A DNA stretch of 64,000 nucleotides. It comes from RUG572 sp051884915. GTDB taxonomy: Bacteria > Verrucomicrobiota > Kiritimatiellia > RFP12 > UBA1067. This document shows, one piece after another, positions 1 through 8,970 of this stretch; position 1 is the first letter of the stretch, and each line of letters starts with the position of its first letter. The translations under genes and the position numbers were made by a program. The notes beneath the pieces were generated by a model. That model was not told where the DNA came from. It saw only the letters and a list, made by a program, of their open reading frames with translations, and did not search any database. Location: positions 35,613 through 99,612 of the forward strand of contig JBJEWF010000004.1 in the NCBI GenBank assembly GCA_051884915.1, written 5' to 3'.

Positions 1-1427
1 TAGGGCAGATCGTACCACTTCCGGTCCAGCGGGACCTCCTGCCGGCATTTCGGGCAGAGGCGCCGGCACAGGCGCTGCCCCATCACGCCCGCCACGGCGG
101 ACGCGATCAGAAACGGCTCCACGCCCATGTCGATCATGCGCGGGAAGGCGCCCGCCGCCGTGTTCGTATGCAGAGTCGAAAAGACCATGTGGCCCGTCAG
201 CGACGCGTTGATGGCGATTTCCGCCGTTTCGCGGTCGCGGATTTCGCCTACCATGATCTTGTCCGGATCCTGGCGCAGAAAGGCCCGCAGCGTCCGCGCG
301 AAGTCGAGTCCGATGTCCTTGTTCATCTGGACCTGGATGATGCCGTCCATCTGGTATTCGATCGGGTCTTCCGCCGTCAGGATGCGCACGTCCATCGTGT
401 TCACTTCATGCAGGAAGGAGTAGAGCGAGGTCGATTTGCCCGAACCCGTCGGCCCCGTCACGAGGAAGATGCCGTTCGGCCGGCGGATGATCTTGTCCAC
501 CACGCGGAAGTCGCGATCGTTGAATCCCAGGTCGGCCATCCTGACGAAATTGCCGCTCTTCGCCAGCAGACGCAGGGAAATGGACTCGCCCCAGGCGCCC
601 GGCATCGTCGAAACGCGGATGTCGATGTCCTCGCCGCCCAGCCGGATGCCGATGCGCCCGTCCATCGGCAGCCGTTTCTCGGCGATGTCCAGGTTCGCCA
701 TGACCTTGATGCGGGAGATGATCGCGGATTTCAGGCGGTTCAGCTGGGGCGGCACGTCGACCTTGTGGAGCATGCCGTCGATGCGGTAGCGGATCCGCAG
801 CTCCGTCTCCTGCGGTTCGATATGGATGTCCGTGGCCCCCTGGCGGTCGGCTTCGGCGATGATCCGGTTCACGAACTTGACGATGGAGGCCTCTTCGCCC
901 TCGGCGCCGACGTCGATCTTCGAGATCGAGCCGTCGTCGTCGTCCACGGCGTAGCGGCCGTCTTCGATCATCTTCTCGATCGCGTCGGCGCCGACGCCAT
1001 AGAACTTCTTGACCGCCTTGTCGATGTCCTCGCGCGGCGCCAGGACGATCTTCACCGGACACCCCGCCGCCAGGCGCAGGCCGTCGCCGGCGACCGTCGA
1101 GAACGGATCGTTGGACACGACGGTCAGGACGCCGTCGGCGAATCTGACCGGCAGCACGTTGTACTGGTACACGGCCGAGGCGGGGAGCTTCTGCAGCACG
1201 TCGGGACGGGGCTGGACCTTCTCCAGTTCGACATAGTCGAAGCCCAGAAAGGCCCCCGCCTTCTGCAGGAACTCGGCCTCCCGGATGCCGCCGAATTTGA
1301 CGGCCGCCTCCGCCAATCCCATCTCCGGGTTCTTCGCCCGTCCCTCGGCAATGCGCGCCAGGGCCTCTTCCGAATAGAGTCCCGTCGCCCGCAAAACGTC
1401 AAGCGCCAACCGTGACATATCGCTCAT
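1..1427 (-). CDS. GspE/PilB-family secretion or pilus ATPase (3' end outside window)
   Basis: Hexameric ATPase that powers type II secretion or type IV pilus assembly at the inner membrane. Reading leftward from ATG at 1427, 475 codons are visible: an N-terminal GspE/MshE-type domain, then the ATPase core with Walker A GPTGSGKSTS (about residue 325), the Asp-box region NKDIGLDF, Walker B region RQDPDKIMVGEIRD, and a zinc-type cluster LCRRLCPKC near the window edge. The C-terminus lies beyond base 1. A -10 hexamer (TATAAT, 1460-1455, minus) leaves a short leader with a purine-rich stretch before the ATG. It cannot be assigned to secretion versus pilus without neighbouring genes. Family assignment is firm. 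Confidence 0.93.
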   Translation of the reverse strand, partial: MSDMSRLALDVLRATGLYSEEALARIAEGRAKNPEMGLAEAAVKFGGIREAEFLQKAGAFLGFDYVELEKVQPRPDVLQKLPASAVYQYNVLPVRFADGVLTVVSNDPFSTVAGDGLRLAAGCPVKIVLAPREDIDKAVKKFYGVGADAIEKMIEDGRYAVDDDDGSISKIDVGAEGEEASIVKFVNRIIAEADRQGATDIHIEPQETELRIRYRIDGMLHKVDVPPQLNRLKSAIISRIKVMANLDIAEKRLPMDGRIGIRLGGEDIDIRVSTMPGAWGESISLRLLAKSGNFVRMADLGFNDRDFRVVDKIIRRPNGIFLVTGPTGSGKSTSLYSFLHEVNTMDVRILTAEDPIEYQMDGIIQVQMNKDIGLDFARTLRAFLRQDPDKIMVGEIRDRETAEIAINASLTGHMVFSTLHTNTAAGAFPRMIDMGVEPFLIASAVAGVMGQRLCRRLCPKCRQEVPLDRKWYDLP

Positions 1428-1528
1428 AATCGAATCCGCTCTTTCCCGTGCGGGATTATATCAAAAAAAAGGGTTTGCAGACATGAAATGTGCCGCACGG
1501 CCAAAAATGACAAAACTTTCCCGCGCAA

Positions 1529-1557
1529 TTGACGCAATCGGGGATATCTGATATACT
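1529..1557 (+). promoter_or_regulatory. Sigma70-type promoter of tRNA-Gly/tRNA-Leu
   Basis: TTGACG (1529-1534), 17-bp spacer, TATACT (1552-1557). The expected start site is about 13 bases before tRNA-Gly; the two tRNAs are 28 bases apart and probably co-transcribed. Confidence 0.75.
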
Positions 1558-1576
1558 TCGGACCGTTTTTCCCCTC

Positions 1577-1650
1577 GCGGGCGTAGCTCAATGGCAGAGC
1601 GTCGGCCTTCCAAGCCGATGACGAGGGTTCGATTCCCTTCGCCCGCTCCA
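1577..1650 (+). tRNA. tRNA-Gly (anticodon TCC)
   Basis: Full cloverleaf: acceptor GCGGGCG/CGCCCGC, anticodon loop CTTCCAA, T-loop TTCGATT, genome-encoded CCA. Reads GGA codons. Confidence 0.96.
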
Positions 1651-1678
1651 CGAACGGAAACGGGGAAGGCGTCTTCAG

Positions 1679-1764
1679 GCCGGAGTGGCGTAATGGCAGC
1701 CGCAGCAGACTCAAAATCTGCCGTACGCGAGTACGTGAGGGTTCGAGTCCCTCCTCCGGCACCA
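1679..1764 (+). tRNA. tRNA-Leu (anticodon CAA)
   Basis: Class II tRNA of 86 nt with a long variable arm. Acceptor GCCGGAG/CTCCGGC, anticodon stem GCAGA/TCTGC around loop CTCAAAA, encoded CCA. Reads TTG codons. Confidence 0.95.
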
Positions 1765-1817
1765 TTCCGCCGGACGACGGCCCTTTCCGTCCGGAGATCC
1801 GCGCCTGCGGGGCGGCT

Positions 1818-2768
1818 TCAGTTCATGTTGGCGACGGCGAGCGCCGCATAGTCGCCGATGTTCTCGCCGATTCCCGCCGGCACGATCCGGCAGACCTTCA
1901 GGGCTCCCGGCAGCGCCTCGCGCTGGAGGATGGGTTCGATTTCCGGCATGAAAAGGTCGGCATTGCGCATGAACACGCCGCCCAGCACGATCACCTCGGG
2001 ATTCAGCACGTCGATCGTGAACGCCAGGATCGTCGCCAGTTTCCCGGCGCTTTCCTTGAAGATGCGCGTGCAGAACGGATCGCCCGCGCGCACGTAGCCG
2101 AAGACGTCCTTCGTCGTCAATTCGCCGGCCCGCGCCCGCGCCGCGCTTTCGGAACCGGCGTATTCCATCTCGTGCTCGCGCGCGCGGATCCCGGCGAGCC
2201 GCACGATGCCCGCGCCCGAGCAGAACCCTTCCGCGCTGCCGTCCTTGTTGTAGCCTTTCGGACCGCCCGGCGCCAGCCGGACGTGCCCGATCTCGCCCGC
2301 GTTGTCGTTGGTCCCCGAATAGAGCTTCCCGTCAATGACGATGCCCGCGCCCAGGCCCGTGCCGAACGTCATGAACACGACATTCCGCGCCCCGCGGCCC
2401 GCGCCGAACTTCGCCTCGGCCAGGGCGCAGGCGTTCGCGTCGTTCTGGATGTGGACGGGCACGTCGAAACGGTCCTTGAAATACTGGACGATCGGCACGT
2501 CGTCCCAGCCGGGCAGATTGGGCGGACTCTGGATCAGCCCCGCCTTCGAGTCGAGCGGGCCCCCGCACGAAATGCCGATGTTGGCGATTTCGAACGTCTC
2601 GGTCAGTTCCTGGATCTTGTCCGTATAAATCGCCAGGACGTCCTGCCAGCTTTTCCCCGCGGTGGGGAATTCCTGGCGGAACTTGATTTCGACGTCCCGT
2701 TCGCCCACCGCGCCCAGGCTCACCGCGCACTTCGTGCCGCCAATGTCCAATCCAACCGAATAGCCCAT
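1818..2768 (-). CDS. ROK-family sugar kinase
   Basis: 316 aa. Actin-like ATPase fold of the ROK (repressor/ORF/kinase) family, phosphorylating a hexose or amino sugar in the cytoplasm. Visible: N-terminal phosphate-binding LDIGGTKCAVS, FGTGLGAGIV, and the GEIGH segment of the catalytic region. The usual ROK zinc motif (CxCGxxGCxE) is missing: after GHVRLAPGGP the chain continues through GFCSGAG instead. Start at 2768 is preferred over 2849 because the family N-terminus begins there and GGGAGG lies just upstream. It begins 43 nt after the GH2 gene stop, so it is probably co-transcribed and acts on a sugar the GH2 enzyme releases. Substrate unknown. Confidence 0.88.
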   Translation of the reverse strand: MGYSVGLDIGGTKCAVSLGAVGERDVEIKFRQEFPTAGKSWQDVLAIYTDKIQELTETFEIANIGISCGGPLDSKAGLIQSPPNLPGWDDVPIVQYFKDRFDVPVHIQNDANACALAEAKFGAGRGARNVVFMTFGTGLGAGIVIDGKLYSGTNDNAGEIGHVRLAPGGPKGYNKDGSAEGFCSGAGIVRLAGIRAREHEMEYAGSESAARARAGELTTKDVFGYVRAGDPFCTRIFKESAGKLATILAFTIDVLNPEVIVLGGVFMRNADLFMPEIEPILQREALPGALKVCRIVPAGIGENIGDYAALAVANMN

Positions 2769-2811
2769 TCCGTTCCTCCCGTCTCCGCATCCGCCCGCGT
2801 CGCGCCGCCCG

Positions 2812-5568
2812 TCAGAACTCGACCGACGGGTCGAGCGGATACCGGCCAAAGTCCGCGCCGTAGACCGCCAGGCCGTGCTCGTCCGTCTCCAGCCGGACGA
2901 CCACCTTGCCGTCTCCCTTCGCCAGGATCTCCGGCGCGATCTCGGCCTCGACCAGATAGCCGTAGGATCCCGCCTCGTTGAGCGTCCGCGACTTGCGCAT
3001 CTCCGGACGCTGCTGCGCCGCCCAGGAGAGAATGCCCCGGTGGTCGGCCGGGTCGTCGGGCAGGACCATGGTCTTCACCAGTTCGCCGTTGGCATAGACG
3101 CTGAGCGTGCCGGACCATTTTTCCGCGCACGTCATCGGATAGCTGTTGGGGTTCTTCGACCGGTCGGCAAATCCGCCGCCGAGCATGCAATCCAGATCGC
3201 GGACGCCCTTGTCGAGGTCCTTCGTGTCCTTCGCATTCAGGCGCTTGGCCGACACTTCCGCCCGGAACGTCGCCTTCCGGCCCGCCGGCACGCCCGCGAA
3301 CGCATACTCGAAGAATCCCTTGCCGGCGCCATTGGCCTTCTCGCCGTCGAAGATGTTCCACTGCTTCTGCGACCACGACGCCTTCGAGAAGGCGCCCGGC
3401 TTCACCGAGACCACGTTGTCGGGCGCCTTCCCCTTCGTCGCGAAGCAGGCAAAGTTCCGCGCCACGACCGTGTCGCCGTCCTTCAGCTCGAAACAGATCA
3501 CGCCGCTCGCCGTCTCGTCCGGCAACGCGACGGGGACGTCAAGCACCCGTCCGTTCTGCCACGACGACGCCGTGAACGAACCGGCCTCCGCCGGGGCGGA
3601 CTCCGTCAGCCGACCCTTCGCGTTCCAGCTGCGGATCCACGAGAAGACCGTCAGGCGCTTCCCCGTGTACTTGTCGGTTGTCAGCGAGACGTCGACCGGC
3701 ATCGTCCACGTCTCCCCCGCCCCGAACGCGCGGAAAAGCTCCCTGTCCAGCGGCAGATAGGCGTCGGCATGCCAGTCCTTCAGCGACGAGCCCGGAACGA
3801 GCTCCTCCACGCCGGTGAACTTCTCCGTGCGGTCGAACCGGACGTAGCCGTTCCACTCGTTGATGACGTCGTGGTGTTCCGTATACAGCCAGCCGCCGCA
3901 GGCCAGCCGGCGCCGGAAGGCGTTCATCATCATGTGGTAGTCCCACGACCAGTCGCAGTCGCCCGTCGACCCCTTGTATCCCCAGACGTTGCCGCATTCG
4001 GAATTGAACATCGGCGCGCCGTTCTGCACATAGCCGCCGATGTAGTTGTGGGTCGATCCGGGGAACGTGCTCTTGCATTGACGCTCGACCTCGTTCTCCC
4101 AGCCGTAGCCCGGCAGATAGCCATGCCAGGTGTTGATGTCCGTGATCACGTGGTCGCGGTTGCAGGGCGAATTGTCCTCGACGAGCCGCGTGGGATCCAG
4201 CGCCTTCGCCTTGGCGTAGGCGTCCGCCACGCGCCGGCGGACCCACGGGGCATACCGGTTCGCGCGATTCGCGCCCCAGTTCTCGCCGTCGGCGAACAGG
4301 CCCCAGGTTTCATTGAACAGCACCCAGGAGAAGATCGAGGGATGGTTGAAATCGCGCGCGACCATGTCCTCGAAGCAGAACCAGTGCTCGCGGAACATCG
4401 CCTCGCTCGCCGGCCCCCAGGCGCAGGGCACGTCCGCCATGATGAGCAGGCCCAGCCTGTCCGCCCAATACAGCTTGCGCGGAATCTCGACCTTGATGTG
4501 GATGCGGTTGCCCGACAGCGCCAGGTTCTTGGAAATCATGATTTCGTTCTTCATGAACGCGTCCGACGGGAACGTGTAGAAACCGTCCGGATGATAGCTC
4601 TGGTCCAGCGTCAGCTGCAGATAGATCGGCTTGCCGTTCAGCGTCACGTAGGGAACGTCCGACCCCGGCAGCTTCCCGACGGCGACCTTGCGCATGCCGA
4701 AATAGGTCGAAACGGCATCGGCCGTGCCCTCGCCCTCCAGCACGACCTTGACTTCGTAGAGGTAGGGGTTGTCCAGATCCCAGAGCTTGACGTTGCGGAG
4801 AGGGATCCTGACCCTGGCCGACATCTGGCCCGGCACGAACTGGACGACGGCGGGCTTGGCCCGGTCGTCTTCCCTGAACTGGACCTGGAACGTCAGCGGC
4901 TTCTTCGCCGGCGCGCCCAGCCTCACGTCGGCCGTCACCAGGCCGTTTTCGATGTCGGGCGTGAAGTGGACCTTCTCCAGATAGTCGGCGCCGCGCGCCT
5001 CCAGATAGACGGTCTGCCACACGCCGCGCGCGTTGCCGTAGCCCTGCTTCCCGTACAGCCGCCAGTCGCGCCGCGACAGTTCCGCCGGCGCGTCCCACGC
5101 GCGCAACGTGATCTTCTGCGGGCTTCCCCAGTTCACGTGGTCGGTCAGTTCGAACTCGAACGGCGTATAGCCGCCCGAATGGGCGCCCAGCCGGTTGCCG
5201 TCGAACCAGCACGTCGTGTCATGGTCCGACGCGCCGATGACGAGAAAGACGCGCTTGCCCTTCCACTCCGCCGGCACGGTCACGTCGCGGCGATACCAGC
5301 CGACGTCCGCCTCGTCGCCGACGCCCGAAAGCCTGCTGCCCCACGGGAACGGCACGGTGATCGACTTGTCGAACGCGTCGTCCGCGGCAGTGAACCACTG
5401 CTCCTTCTCGCCGACGTCCCGGCCGTCGAACGCGAACCGCCAGGAACCGTTCAGGTTCATCCAGAGGGCGCGTTCCCAGTCTGGACGCGGATGCTCCGGC
5501 AGAGGGATTTCGGACCGAAGGCCGCCGGCAAGGGCCACGACGCAAAAGGCGAACAGAATGTTTTTCAT
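2812..5568 (-). CDS. Exported glycoside hydrolase family 2 enzyme
   Basis: 918 aa. GH2 retaining glycosidase (beta-galactosidase/glucuronidase/mannosidase type). N-terminal Sec signal (MKNILFAFCVVALAGG), then a jelly-roll sugar-binding domain, an Ig-like domain and the TIM barrel. The acid/base glutamate is in LFNETWG (about residue 419) and the likely nucleophile in NSECGNVWG (about 523). The C-terminal ~300 residues are beta-rich. A -10 hexamer ends 6 nt before the ATG, predicting a leaderless mRNA. Followed by the ROK kinase. Family is certain; the bond cleaved is not. Confidence 0.92.
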   Translation of the reverse strand: MKNILFAFCVVALAGGLRSEIPLPEHPRPDWERALWMNLNGSWRFAFDGRDVGEKEQWFTAADDAFDKSITVPFPWGSRLSGVGDEADVGWYRRDVTVPAEWKGKRVFLVIGASDHDTTCWFDGNRLGAHSGGYTPFEFELTDHVNWGSPQKITLRAWDAPAELSRRDWRLYGKQGYGNARGVWQTVYLEARGADYLEKVHFTPDIENGLVTADVRLGAPAKKPLTFQVQFREDDRAKPAVVQFVPGQMSARVRIPLRNVKLWDLDNPYLYEVKVVLEGEGTADAVSTYFGMRKVAVGKLPGSDVPYVTLNGKPIYLQLTLDQSYHPDGFYTFPSDAFMKNEIMISKNLALSGNRIHIKVEIPRKLYWADRLGLLIMADVPCAWGPASEAMFREHWFCFEDMVARDFNHPSIFSWVLFNETWGLFADGENWGANRANRYAPWVRRRVADAYAKAKALDPTRLVEDNSPCNRDHVITDINTWHGYLPGYGWENEVERQCKSTFPGSTHNYIGGYVQNGAPMFNSECGNVWGYKGSTGDCDWSWDYHMMMNAFRRRLACGGWLYTEHHDVINEWNGYVRFDRTEKFTGVEELVPGSSLKDWHADAYLPLDRELFRAFGAGETWTMPVDVSLTTDKYTGKRLTVFSWIRSWNAKGRLTESAPAEAGSFTASSWQNGRVLDVPVALPDETASGVICFELKDGDTVVARNFACFATKGKAPDNVVSVKPGAFSKASWSQKQWNIFDGEKANGAGKGFFEYAFAGVPAGRKATFRAEVSAKRLNAKDTKDLDKGVRDLDCMLGGGFADRSKNPNSYPMTCAEKWSGTLSVYANGELVKTMVLPDDPADHRGILSWAAQQRPEMRKSRTLNEAGSYGYLVEAEIAPEILAKGDGKVVVRLETDEHGLAVYGADFGRYPLDPSVEF

Positions 5569-5574
5569 GCGGCC

Positions 5575-5604
5575 ATTATACCACAACGACCGGACGGGTG
5601 GCAA
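5575..5604 (-). promoter_or_regulatory. Promoter of the GH2-ROK operon, predicted leaderless
   Basis: On the minus strand TTGCCA (5604-5599), 18-bp spacer, TATAAT (5580-5575), then 6 nt (GGCCGC) to ATG at 5568. With normal -10 to +1 spacing, transcription starts at the A of the start codon. Confidence 0.7.
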
Positions 5605-5634
5605 ATCCGCCGCCGGGACGATCCGGGCGGGCCG

Positions 5635-6933
5635 TCACAGGCTGCCCAGCGCCGCCAGGACTTCGGGCAGCAGCTGTTTCTTGCGCGAGAGCACGCCGGG
5701 AAGAAGGAAGAGTCCGTCTTCGCGGCGGCGCCACGGCAAGGCGCGCCGGACCTGTTCGGAGCCGCAGTAGAGCAATTCCGAATTGCCCCGGACGGGGTCG
5801 GTCACCAGCAGCGCCGCGAAGTCGAGGTTGTCGGCGGCGCGAATCGACTCCAGCGCCTCCGCCATCTCGGCCCGGCGATTGTGGAAGAGCGCCAGGTTGG
5901 TTTCCTCGATCTGGGACAGGGCGAAACGCATCCCCGCTTCGGCATAGGTCTTCCGGTCGGAGTCGATCGCCTTTTCGGGCGACAGCGCATTCAGGGCCGA
6001 AGCGACCGACATCATGCCCGCCATGATTTCCGACGCCGTCGTCCCGGAAATCCGCTCCAGCCAGCGCGCGAAGAGATGGTCGGCCTCCGCGGTCGTCGGC
6101 GACTGGAACAGAAGCGTGTCCGCGACAATGCCGGCCAGCAGGATCCCCGCCGTCGTCTTCGAGGGACGGTGGCCCGCGCCCCGCCACATCCGCGCGACGA
6201 TCGTGCAGGTCGACCCCACGACGTCGGCCGTGTATTTGATGGGCTCCGGCGTCGACGTGAAGGAGATCCGATGGTGGTCGACCACCTCCAGGACGGGAAT
6301 CTCCTCAAGCCCGGGAATGCCCTGGTCCGTCTCGTTGTGGTCGACGAGAATCATCCGGTACGGCGGCGGTTCCGCGAACGCGCGCTTCAGCACCGTCCCG
6401 ACCAGACGCCCCGTTTCGTCGACCACGGGGAAATGGTTGTGCGAATTGCGGACGCACGCCGCCTTGACGTCATGGACCCGATCGGAGACCTGGAGCACCT
6501 GCGTGCAGGCGTGCAGCGGCGCCTCGCCGGTCGGACGCGACAGATCGTCCTTGGCGATGAACAGCGACAGCAGTTTCGCCGGGGACAGCATGCCGCGGAA
6601 CGAACCGTCCGCCGCGGCCACGGGAAGCGACGATTCGCCCGAGGCCTCCAGCCGCCGCAGCGCCTCGATCAGCGGGATGCCGGCCGGAATCACGGGCACC
6701 TCGCCCGCGATCAGATCCCGAACCCGGACGTAGACGTCGCCGCGGCTGGGCGGCGGCGGCACGCCAAAATGGTCGAACACCCATTTCGCCCGCGCGGGCA
6801 GCCGCCCGGGGCAGATGGCCTCGACATTCGTCTGGCCCGTGCGGCGGCGAAGGTCCGCCAGACCGTAGGCGCTCATGATCGAATCGCAATCCGGATTGCG
6901 ATGCCCGCAAACGAAGATTTTCCGGTCGTCCAT
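5635..6933 (-). CDS. ppaC: Manganese-dependent (family II) inorganic pyrophosphatase with CBS domains
   Basis: 432 aa. Cytoplasmic DHH-superfamily enzyme hydrolysing pyrophosphate. Metal-binding motifs: GHRNPDCDS near the N-terminus, then DHNE and VVDHHR; DHHA2 domain at the C-terminus. About 190 residues between the first motif and DHNE form a CBS pair, the nucleotide-regulated type of family II PPase. Start at 6933 is chosen over the in-frame ATG at 6951 because AAAGGA sits 9 nt upstream and the family begins close to GHRNPD. It is separated by only a few bases from the pseudouridine synthase upstream, so co-transcription is likely. Confidence 0.93.
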   Translation of the reverse strand: MDDRKIFVCGHRNPDCDSIMSAYGLADLRRRTGQTNVEAICPGRLPARAKWVFDHFGVPPPPSRGDVYVRVRDLIAGEVPVIPAGIPLIEALRRLEASGESSLPVAAADGSFRGMLSPAKLLSLFIAKDDLSRPTGEAPLHACTQVLQVSDRVHDVKAACVRNSHNHFPVVDETGRLVGTVLKRAFAEPPPYRMILVDHNETDQGIPGLEEIPVLEVVDHHRISFTSTPEPIKYTADVVGSTCTIVARMWRGAGHRPSKTTAGILLAGIVADTLLFQSPTTAEADHLFARWLERISGTTASEIMAGMMSVASALNALSPEKAIDSDRKTYAEAGMRFALSQIEETNLALFHNRRAEMAEALESIRAADNLDFAALLVTDPVRGNSELLYCGSEQVRRALPWRRREDGLFLLPGVLSRKKQLLPEVLAALGSL

Positions 6934-6947
6934 GTGATCACGTCCTT

Positions 6948-7616
6948 TCATGCAAAAGGCGGCAGGGCCGTCTCGAAGGTCATCGTCTCATGCGTGTGCG
7001 GATGGACGAACGACAGTTTCCAGGCATGCAGGCACAGCGCGTCGCCCCGCCGTCCATGCCCGTATTTCGCGTCGCCCACGACCGGATGGCCCATCTCGCG
7101 GAAATGGACGCGGATCTGGTTCTTGCGGCCGCTCTTCAACGCGACCTCGACCAGCGTGGTCCCGTGCGCTTCCGAACGGCGCCGCCATTCCGTCCGCGCA
7201 AACTTTCCGTGCCGCGGGTCCTTGACGCTCTTGACGAAATAGTTCTCATCCTCGCGCAGATAGCTTTCGACCGCCCCGGCCTCCGCCTCCAGCGCGCCTT
7301 CCACGCGGGCCAGGTAGATCTTCGTCGTGACCTCGTTCCACCGCGCGCGGAAATACGCCTGGACGGCTTCCGTCTTGGCGACCACCATCACGCCCGAAGT
7401 CTCGCGGTCAAGACGGTGGACGAGATAGACGCGCTTCGCGCTTTTCCACTGCCCCTTGCGCACGTAGTCGTTCAGCACGCCCTCGACGCTCGCCTCTTCG
7501 CCGCGGCGCGTGGCCTGGGACAGGAGTCCCGCCGCCTTCTCGATCACGATGACGTCGGGATCCTCGTGGAGGATCTTGAGACCGCGCGGGGCATGGGCTT
7601 TCCGTTTCATGTTCAT
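6948..7616 (-). CDS. RluA-family RNA pseudouridine synthase
   Basis: 222 aa. Isomerises uridine to pseudouridine in rRNA or tRNA. The catalytic motif HRLDRETSG carries the Asp nucleophile (about residue 70); VVGDAKYG and LCLHAWKLSF follow, as in the family. No S4 domain precedes the catalytic core, so it is the short RluA/TruC-like type. The ATG at 7616 overlaps the murA stop as ATGA, indicating translational coupling. The target base cannot be told from sequence. Confidence 0.92.
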   Translation of the reverse strand: MNMKRKAHAPRGLKILHEDPDVIVIEKAAGLLSQATRRGEEASVEGVLNDYVRKGQWKSAKRVYLVHRLDRETSGVMVVAKTEAVQAYFRARWNEVTTKIYLARVEGALEAEAGAVESYLREDENYFVKSVKDPRHGKFARTEWRRRSEAHGTTLVEVALKSGRKNQIRVHFREMGHPVVGDAKYGHGRRGDALCLHAWKLSFVHPHTHETMTFETALPPFA

Positions 7617-8905
7617 GGAATCCGTTTCACGTCCGCGCCCAGCGCGGCAAGCTCCCTTTCGACCGCTTCGTAGCCCCGGTCGACCGACTCGGCGTTCAGG
7701 ATGGTCGTCTCGCCCTTCGCGCAGAGGGCGGCGATCAGCAGGGAGATGCCGGCCCGGATGTCGGGAGAGGTCACCGTCGAGCCGACGAGCTGCGTCGCGC
7801 CGGTCACCACCACGCGGTGCGGATCGCACTGGACGATTTTCGCGCCCATGCCAATCAGGTGGTCCACGAAATACAGGCGGCTCTCGAACATCTTCTCGAA
7901 CAGCAGGCAGGTGCCCCGCGTTTGCGTCGCCAGCACGATCAGCACGCTCATCAGGTCGCTCGGGAACATCGGCCAGGGACCGTCCGCGATCGAAGGGATC
8001 GCGTCGCCGAGGTCGTAGGCCATTTTCCGGCGCCGGCGCACCGGCATGTGCAGCGTCCGCGCGGCGGCGTTGCACGTCCACTTGACGCCAAAACGGGCGA
8101 ACGGCTTTTCGAGAACCGCAAACACGTCGGCGTCGACTTCCGCCAGATCCATTTCCCCGCCCGTCACGGCCGCCGCGACCAGATAGCTCGCGCCCTCGAT
8201 GTAGTCGCACCCCACGCGCGCCGTGGCCCCGTGCAGCGCCTCGACGCCCTCGACGACGATCAGGTTCGTCCCCGCGCCGGCGATCCTGGCCCCCATGGCG
8301 TTCAGCATCCGGCACAGGTCCTGGACGTGCGGTTCGCAGGCCGCGTTGTAGAGTTCCGTCCGCCCCTTGGCGAGGACGGCCGCCATGAGAATGTTCTCCG
8401 TCGCCGTCACCGACGCCTCGTCCAGCAGGATGCGCGTCCCCGTCAGCCCCCGGGGCGCCTTGACCGACAGCACGCGCCGGCCGGCCTGGACCTTGGCCCC
8501 CAGCGCGACGAAACCCTCGAAATGCCCGTCCAGACGCCGGCGCCCGATGCCGTCGCCGCCCGGCGGCGGCAGGCTGACCGCCCCCAGGCGCGCCAGCAGC
8601 GGCCCCGCGAACAGGATCGACGTGCGGATCTTGCGCGCCAGCTCGGGATTCAGACGGCCCGACGCGACGCCGGACGCGTCGACGACCACCGTGCGCGCCG
8701 CGAGATCGCGCGCCACCTTCGCCCCGAACTTTTCGGCGCACTCCAGCATGCGCGCCACGTCGGCAATGTCCGGCACGTTCACCAGCGTCACCGGTTCCGG
8801 CGCCAGCAACGCCGCGGCGATCATCGGCAGCGCCGCATTCTTGTTGCCCGGCACCCGATGGAGTCCGGAGACCGTTTTCCGCCCAACTATCTTGAATCTG
8901 CTCAC
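7613..8905 (-). CDS. murA: UDP-N-acetylglucosamine 1-carboxyvinyltransferase, Cys-to-Asp variant
   Basis: 430 aa, normal length. First committed step of peptidoglycan synthesis: enolpyruvyl transfer from PEP to UDP-GlcNAc in the cytoplasm. N-terminal KNAALPMIAAALL and the repeated EPSP-synthase folds are clear. The catalytic loop reads PPGGDGIGRRR, so the usual Cys (E. coli Cys115) is Asp at about residue 118, and the usual RP that follows is RR. Cys-to-Asp at this site is known to give intrinsic fosfomycin resistance. GTG start; a TATAAT ends 6 nt upstream (leaderless). Overlaps the pseudouridine synthase by 4 nt. Confidence 0.93.
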   Translation of the reverse strand: MSRFKIVGRKTVSGLHRVPGNKNAALPMIAAALLAPEPVTLVNVPDIADVARMLECAEKFGAKVARDLAARTVVVDASGVASGRLNPELARKIRTSILFAGPLLARLGAVSLPPPGGDGIGRRRLDGHFEGFVALGAKVQAGRRVLSVKAPRGLTGTRILLDEASVTATENILMAAVLAKGRTELYNAACEPHVQDLCRMLNAMGARIAGAGTNLIVVEGVEALHGATARVGCDYIEGASYLVAAAVTGGEMDLAEVDADVFAVLEKPFARFGVKWTCNAAARTLHMPVRRRRKMAYDLGDAIPSIADGPWPMFPSDLMSVLIVLATQTRGTCLLFEKMFESRLYFVDHLIGMGAKIVQCDPHRVVVTGATQLVGSTVTSPDIRAGISLLIAALCAKGETTILNAESVDRGYEAVERELAALGADVKRIP

Positions 8906-8911
8906 CGGACA

Positions 8912-8940
8912 ATTATACTCATTTTCCCCCTTGCAATCCA
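8912..8940 (-). promoter_or_regulatory. Predicted leaderless promoter of murA
   Basis: Minus-strand TATAAT (8917-8912) lies 6 nt before the GTG start at 8905; a weak TGGATT is 17 bp upstream. It is back-to-back with the tRNA-Gln promoter. Confidence 0.5.
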
Positions 8941-8959
8941 CCCGAGAATTTAATATAAT
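8931..8959 (+). promoter_or_regulatory. Sigma70-type promoter of tRNA-Gln
   Basis: TTGCAA (8931-8936), 17-bp spacer, TATAAT (8954-8959), 23 nt before the tRNA. Confidence 0.75.
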
Positions 8960-8970
8960 GCCGACCGTTT

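Noticed and set aside
168..1415. 415-codon plus-strand frame at the left edge
   Set aside because: Exact antisense shadow of the GspE gene, which has all catalytic motifs.
1424..1765. Minus-strand frame across tRNA-Gly and tRNA-Leu
   Set aside because: It translates the complements of two tRNAs (phrases such as EGLEPSRTRV and AKGIEPSSSAW are known artefacts of this kind).
2875..7242. A 1455-codon plus-strand open frame
   Set aside because: It is antisense to GH2, pyrophosphatase and pseudouridine synthase, has Arg/Pro/His-rich low-complexity composition and no domain; an artefact of high GC.
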